Translations under genes and position numbers: made by a program | Assembly: GCA_964384625.1 (NCBI GenBank) | Contig: CAYLNH010000331.1 | Location: 1-7,155, forward strand | Reading direction: 5' to 3' | DNA from: CAYLNH01 sp964384625 | GTDB taxonomy: Bacteria; Verrucomicrobiota; Lentisphaeria; JABSQK01 | DNA: 7,155 nt | The notes under the pieces: generated by a model | Seen by the model: the letters and a program-made list of their open reading frames with translations, nothing else | Told to the model about the DNA's origin: nothing | Databases searched by the model: none | Shown here: positions 4,938-7,155 of the stretch, in pieces | How positions within the stretch are numbered: position 1 is the first letter of the stretch | How the letters are laid out: each line of letters opens with the position of its first letter

Positions 4938-7155
4938 TGACGGATCCTGCAGAGTGGAGAAAGCGTTCAATCGCGTGAAGTGGTTGTCGCGGTTTTGTAT
5001 GCTGATGATCTGGCTGGCGTTCTACGCGGCCGGTTTGTGTATGGCTGCTTACGCGTTCCATCTGTTGGCCGGCACGGGTCTGGCGTCCTGGAAACTGACG
5101 GCGATCGCCTGGGTGATGTTTGCTGCGACCACAGCCTGCTGTGCCTATGGCTGCTGGCAGTTCTGCCGGCTGGCGCGACTGACCCGGCTGGTGCGTTCGA
5201 ATCTGCTGCGGCTTTTCCCGGAACAGCGCAAGGACCTCGAGGCCTGGTTCTACTCGGAGCTGTATGGCCCGCGCGGCGAGGCCGTCTGGGTGTTGATCAT
5301 CCGCCGCCTTGAAGAGGCATTGCCGCAGCGCTGGCGGGCGAAGATGTTGGTCGTGCCGTATCGGCTGCTCAGTTCGGCGGCGGTTACGGCACTTCTGGTG
5401 TTCGGCCTGGTATACCTCTTTGCCGGTTCACCGGTGGTGCTCGGCGCCCGGTATGCCCGGCGCCTGCTGCTTGGACACAACAACCAGCCGCTGCGGATCG
5501 AGTCCATGCTGCCGGCCAGACGCTGGGTCACTGCCGGCGAAGAGATCGACATCGAAGTGATCTTTGATCGGCCCGTTGACGGCGGCAGCAGTGTTGAGAT
5601 CGTCGGCGCCGGCAGCGCCGAACGAATGCCGTTGACCAAACAGGCCAAACAGCGGTACGGCACGACATTGCCCGGGCGGCAGGCGGACTTCGAGCTGCAC
5701 ATTCGCGCGGAGGAACTGGTGACGGAGCCCTTTGCCTTCCGCGTGCTGCCCAGAGAGCCGGTCGAGTTGGTGGACATCGAAGTGACATCGCCGGACGGCG
5801 CCCGCAGGTACCGCCTGACTGCAGGGGACTTCCCGGCGGCCGTGGCCGAAGGGTCGCAGTTGAAATTCAACATCAAGGTGGCAGAGGGCCCGTGGGAGAG
5901 TTTCGGCATCGGCGGCGCGAGCCATGGCGAAATTGGTCTCAAGCAGGAGGGCTTCGGCCGTCGTTTCAGCGGTAGCAAACAGCTCTTGCAGGATGACCTG
6001 TTCTCGCTGTTCTGGGTGCCGCCCGAAGGCGGGATTCAGCAAAGCGCGGGGTTTCGTATCAAATGTGTCCCGGACGAGCCGCCGGTGGTTACCGTTACCA
6101 GTCCCGCTGATGAAACGGTCTATGCCGAAGAGCCGGAGAGTTTCATCGTGCGTATGGCTGCAAAGGATGACAACGGCATGACCGGCGCCTGGCTGTTTGT
6201 TACGGATTACTACTCCATGCGTCATCAACAGCCGTTGACTTTGAAGCAGGAGCCGCCGGCGGATACGGCAACGTGTGAAGTGCTGGTGCCAATGGAACTG
6301 CTGAAACCGCGACAGGGCCGCGTCATCGGCTTCTGTGTTGCCGTTGCCGATAATGCCGACGCCCGGAACGTCACGATTTCGAAGCCCGTGAATGTCATCC
6401 TCCCGAAGGTTAAGATGACCAACGAGAACAAGGTGAAGGCCCGGGAGTTCTGGGAGGACATCGCCCGGCTTACCGCCGACCCGAAGGCGCAGCCGCAGGA
6501 TCCCCTGGAACAGGTGCAGCAGCTGGCGCAAGACGGAGTTGATGAGAAACAGCAGACCGGTCGACAACAGACTGCAGAGCAAGAGCAGGCCGCGGCAAAG
6601 CAGGATGGCGGCGAAGGGCAAACCGGACAGTCACAGAACAGTGAGGACCCGGGCGGACAGCAGGCCGGCAGCAAAGGGCAGTCCGGTCAACAGCAGAAGG
6701 CGGATGAAGCAGGCCAGTCGCTGGCCGGCAACGACAGTCAAACCGGTGCTGCCAGCCAGCCGGGAAATTCGTCGACGCCGGGTGAAGGCAGCAACAACCA
6801 GACGGCCACAGTTCAGGGGCAGGAGAAGGCGGCCGCCGGCGAACCGGGCGGCCAGCCGACGCAGAGCGGCCAGCCGGCACAAGGGCAGTCGGGACAGCAA
6901 CAGCCCGGCCAGCAGCAGTCCGGGCAGCCGGGTCAGCCGGGCCAGGACGGTCAGGCCGGGCAGGGCCAGGCCGGGCAGCAGGGGCAGCCGGGTCAACCCG
7001 GACAGGGCCAGTCGTCGGGTTCAAGCCAGGGCCAGGGCGAAGGCCAGGGCCAGGGTCAGGGCCAGCAGCAGGCCGAGGGCCAGGGCGGGCAGCCGGGTCA
7101 AGGTCCCGGTGAAGGCCAGGGTCAGGGCCAGGGCCAGGGCCAGGGCCAGGGCCAG
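4933..7155 (+). CDS. DUF4175-like multi-pass protein with Gln/Gly-rich tail (partial, 3' end off window)
   Basis: 741 residues are visible with no stop, so the C-terminus lies beyond the window. Three membrane helices are seen at about 18-46, 54-78 and 145-165. A long exported region follows, with beta-rich segments and, from about 381 (DEPPVVTV, then AAKDDNGM near the middle), an Ig-like stretch typical of DUF4175-type planctomycete proteins. A linker with KAREFWEDIARL leads into a low-complexity tail from about 535 to the edge, dominated by Gln, Gly, Ala, Ser and Pro and including collagen-like Gly-Gln-X triplets. ATG 4933 is the first possible start because TGA lies at 4927-4929. It has no Shine-Dalgarno, and GTG 4954 is a reasonable alternative that keeps every helix. 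Function is unknown; family and context suggest an envelope protein working with the two VWA-type proteins. The 440-base gap leaves open whether it shares their transcript. Confidence 0.82.
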   Translation, partial: MTDGSCRVEKAFNRVKWLSRFCMLMIWLAFYAAGLCMAAYAFHLLAGTGLASWKLTAIAWVMFAATTACCAYGCWQFCRLARLTRLVRSNLLRLFPEQRKDLEAWFYSELYGPRGEAVWVLIIRRLEEALPQRWRAKMLVVPYRLLSSAAVTALLVFGLVYLFAGSPVVLGARYARRLLLGHNNQPLRIESMLPARRWVTAGEEIDIEVIFDRPVDGGSSVEIVGAGSAERMPLTKQAKQRYGTTLPGRQADFELHIRAEELVTEPFAFRVLPREPVELVDIEVTSPDGARRYRLTAGDFPAAVAEGSQLKFNIKVAEGPWESFGIGGASHGEIGLKQEGFGRRFSGSKQLLQDDLFSLFWVPPEGGIQQSAGFRIKCVPDEPPVVTVTSPADETVYAEEPESFIVRMAAKDDNGMTGAWLFVTDYYSMRHQQPLTLKQEPPADTATCEVLVPMELLKPRQGRVIGFCVAVADNADARNVTISKPVNVILPKVKMTNENKVKAREFWEDIARLTADPKAQPQDPLEQVQQLAQDGVDEKQQTGRQQTAEQEQAAAKQDGGEGQTGQSQNSEDPGGQQAGSKGQSGQQQKADEAGQSLAGNDSQTGAASQPGNSSTPGEGSNNQTATVQGQEKAAAGEPGGQPTQSGQPAQGQSGQQQPGQQQSGQPGQPGQDGQAGQGQAGQQGQPGQPGQGQSSGSSQGQGEGQGQGQGQQQAEGQGGQPGQGPGEGQGQGQGQGQGQGQ
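6922..6999 (+). repeat. Collagen-like Gly-Gln-X coding repeat
   Basis: Residues 664-675 of the third gene form four perfect triplets (GQP, GQP, GQD, GQA). A GQ dipeptide interrupts at 676-677, and four more follow at 678-689 (GQA, GQQ, GQP, GQP). Gly is written as GGG, GGT and GGC and Gln as CAG and CAA, so the pattern is kept at protein level despite synonymous change. Eight triplets are probably too few for a stable triple helix. Confidence 0.6.
7114..7155 (+). repeat. GGCCAG hexamer tandem array at window edge
   Basis: Seven consecutive in-frame hexamers encode (Gly-Gln)7; six are exactly GGCCAG and the second is GGTCAG. The array reaches the last base and probably continues. Related Gly-Gln units with more variation occur upstream at residues 699-711. 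The near-identity of the final copies suggests recent expansion by slippage, and copy number may vary between strains or be misassembled. Confidence 0.85.

Noticed and set aside
5428..6621. Minus-strand open frame of 397 codons opposite the third gene
   Set aside because: The plus strand encodes recognisable membrane helices and Ig-like sequence through the same region; the minus-strand product is His/Arg/Leu-rich with no coherent domain.
6470..7024. Minus-strand Pro/Ala/Arg-rich frames opposite the Gln/Gly tail
   Set aside because: They are the antisense reading of the Gly-Gln repeats; apparent Leu-rich or Pro-rich patterns follow from the repeat itself.

Overview
The window is a GC-rich bacterial segment that most resembles a planctomycete (Planctomycetota). 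That reading rests on gene order and domain architecture, not on any marker gene. It holds three same-strand genes in the order typical of planctomycete MoxR/Bat-type loci: a BatA-like membrane protein, a membrane-anchored von Willebrand A (VWA) protein with a glutamine-amidotransferase-like region, and a large multi-pass protein of DUF4175 type whose exported part ends in a long Gln/Gly-rich tail. The third gene runs off the right edge. No RNA gene of a known class, insertion sequence, transposase or CRISPR array is visible.

Layout: 1-366 has no convincing gene. It carries a 10-bp direct repeat pair (53-62, 69-78), a degenerate 10-bp-phased repeat (131-180), and a long imperfect inverted repeat (190-294) that could fold into a structured leader RNA upstream of the first gene. 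367-2412 is the BatA-like gene. 2405-4492 is the VWA gene; it overlaps the first by 8 bases and has a good Shine-Dalgarno at 2393-2398, so the two are very likely translationally coupled. A perfect 11-bp hairpin (4472-4496) covers the stop codon of gene 2. 4493-4932 is a 440-base gap packed with short hairpins and related GC-rich repeat units, bounded by heptamer repeats in opposite orientations (CATTGGT units on the left, GAATGAC units on the right). 4933-7155 is the third gene, whose start codon lies inside the right-hand heptamer repeat.

How the genes may work together (inference): in related loci a MoxR AAA+ ATPase and a DUF58 protein act with VWA-containing membrane proteins in assembly, metal insertion or stress functions at the envelope. 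Here gene 1 has a VWA-like fold without a usable metal site, while gene 2 keeps the DxSxS motif and a later SDG. They look like the inactive and active halves of a membrane pair. Gene 3 would extend a long flexible Gln/Gly-rich arm outside the cytoplasm. MoxR and DUF58 genes are not in this window.

The most interesting parts are non-coding: the structured leader and the hairpin-rich, repeat-bounded cassette that separates gene 3 from genes 1 and 2.
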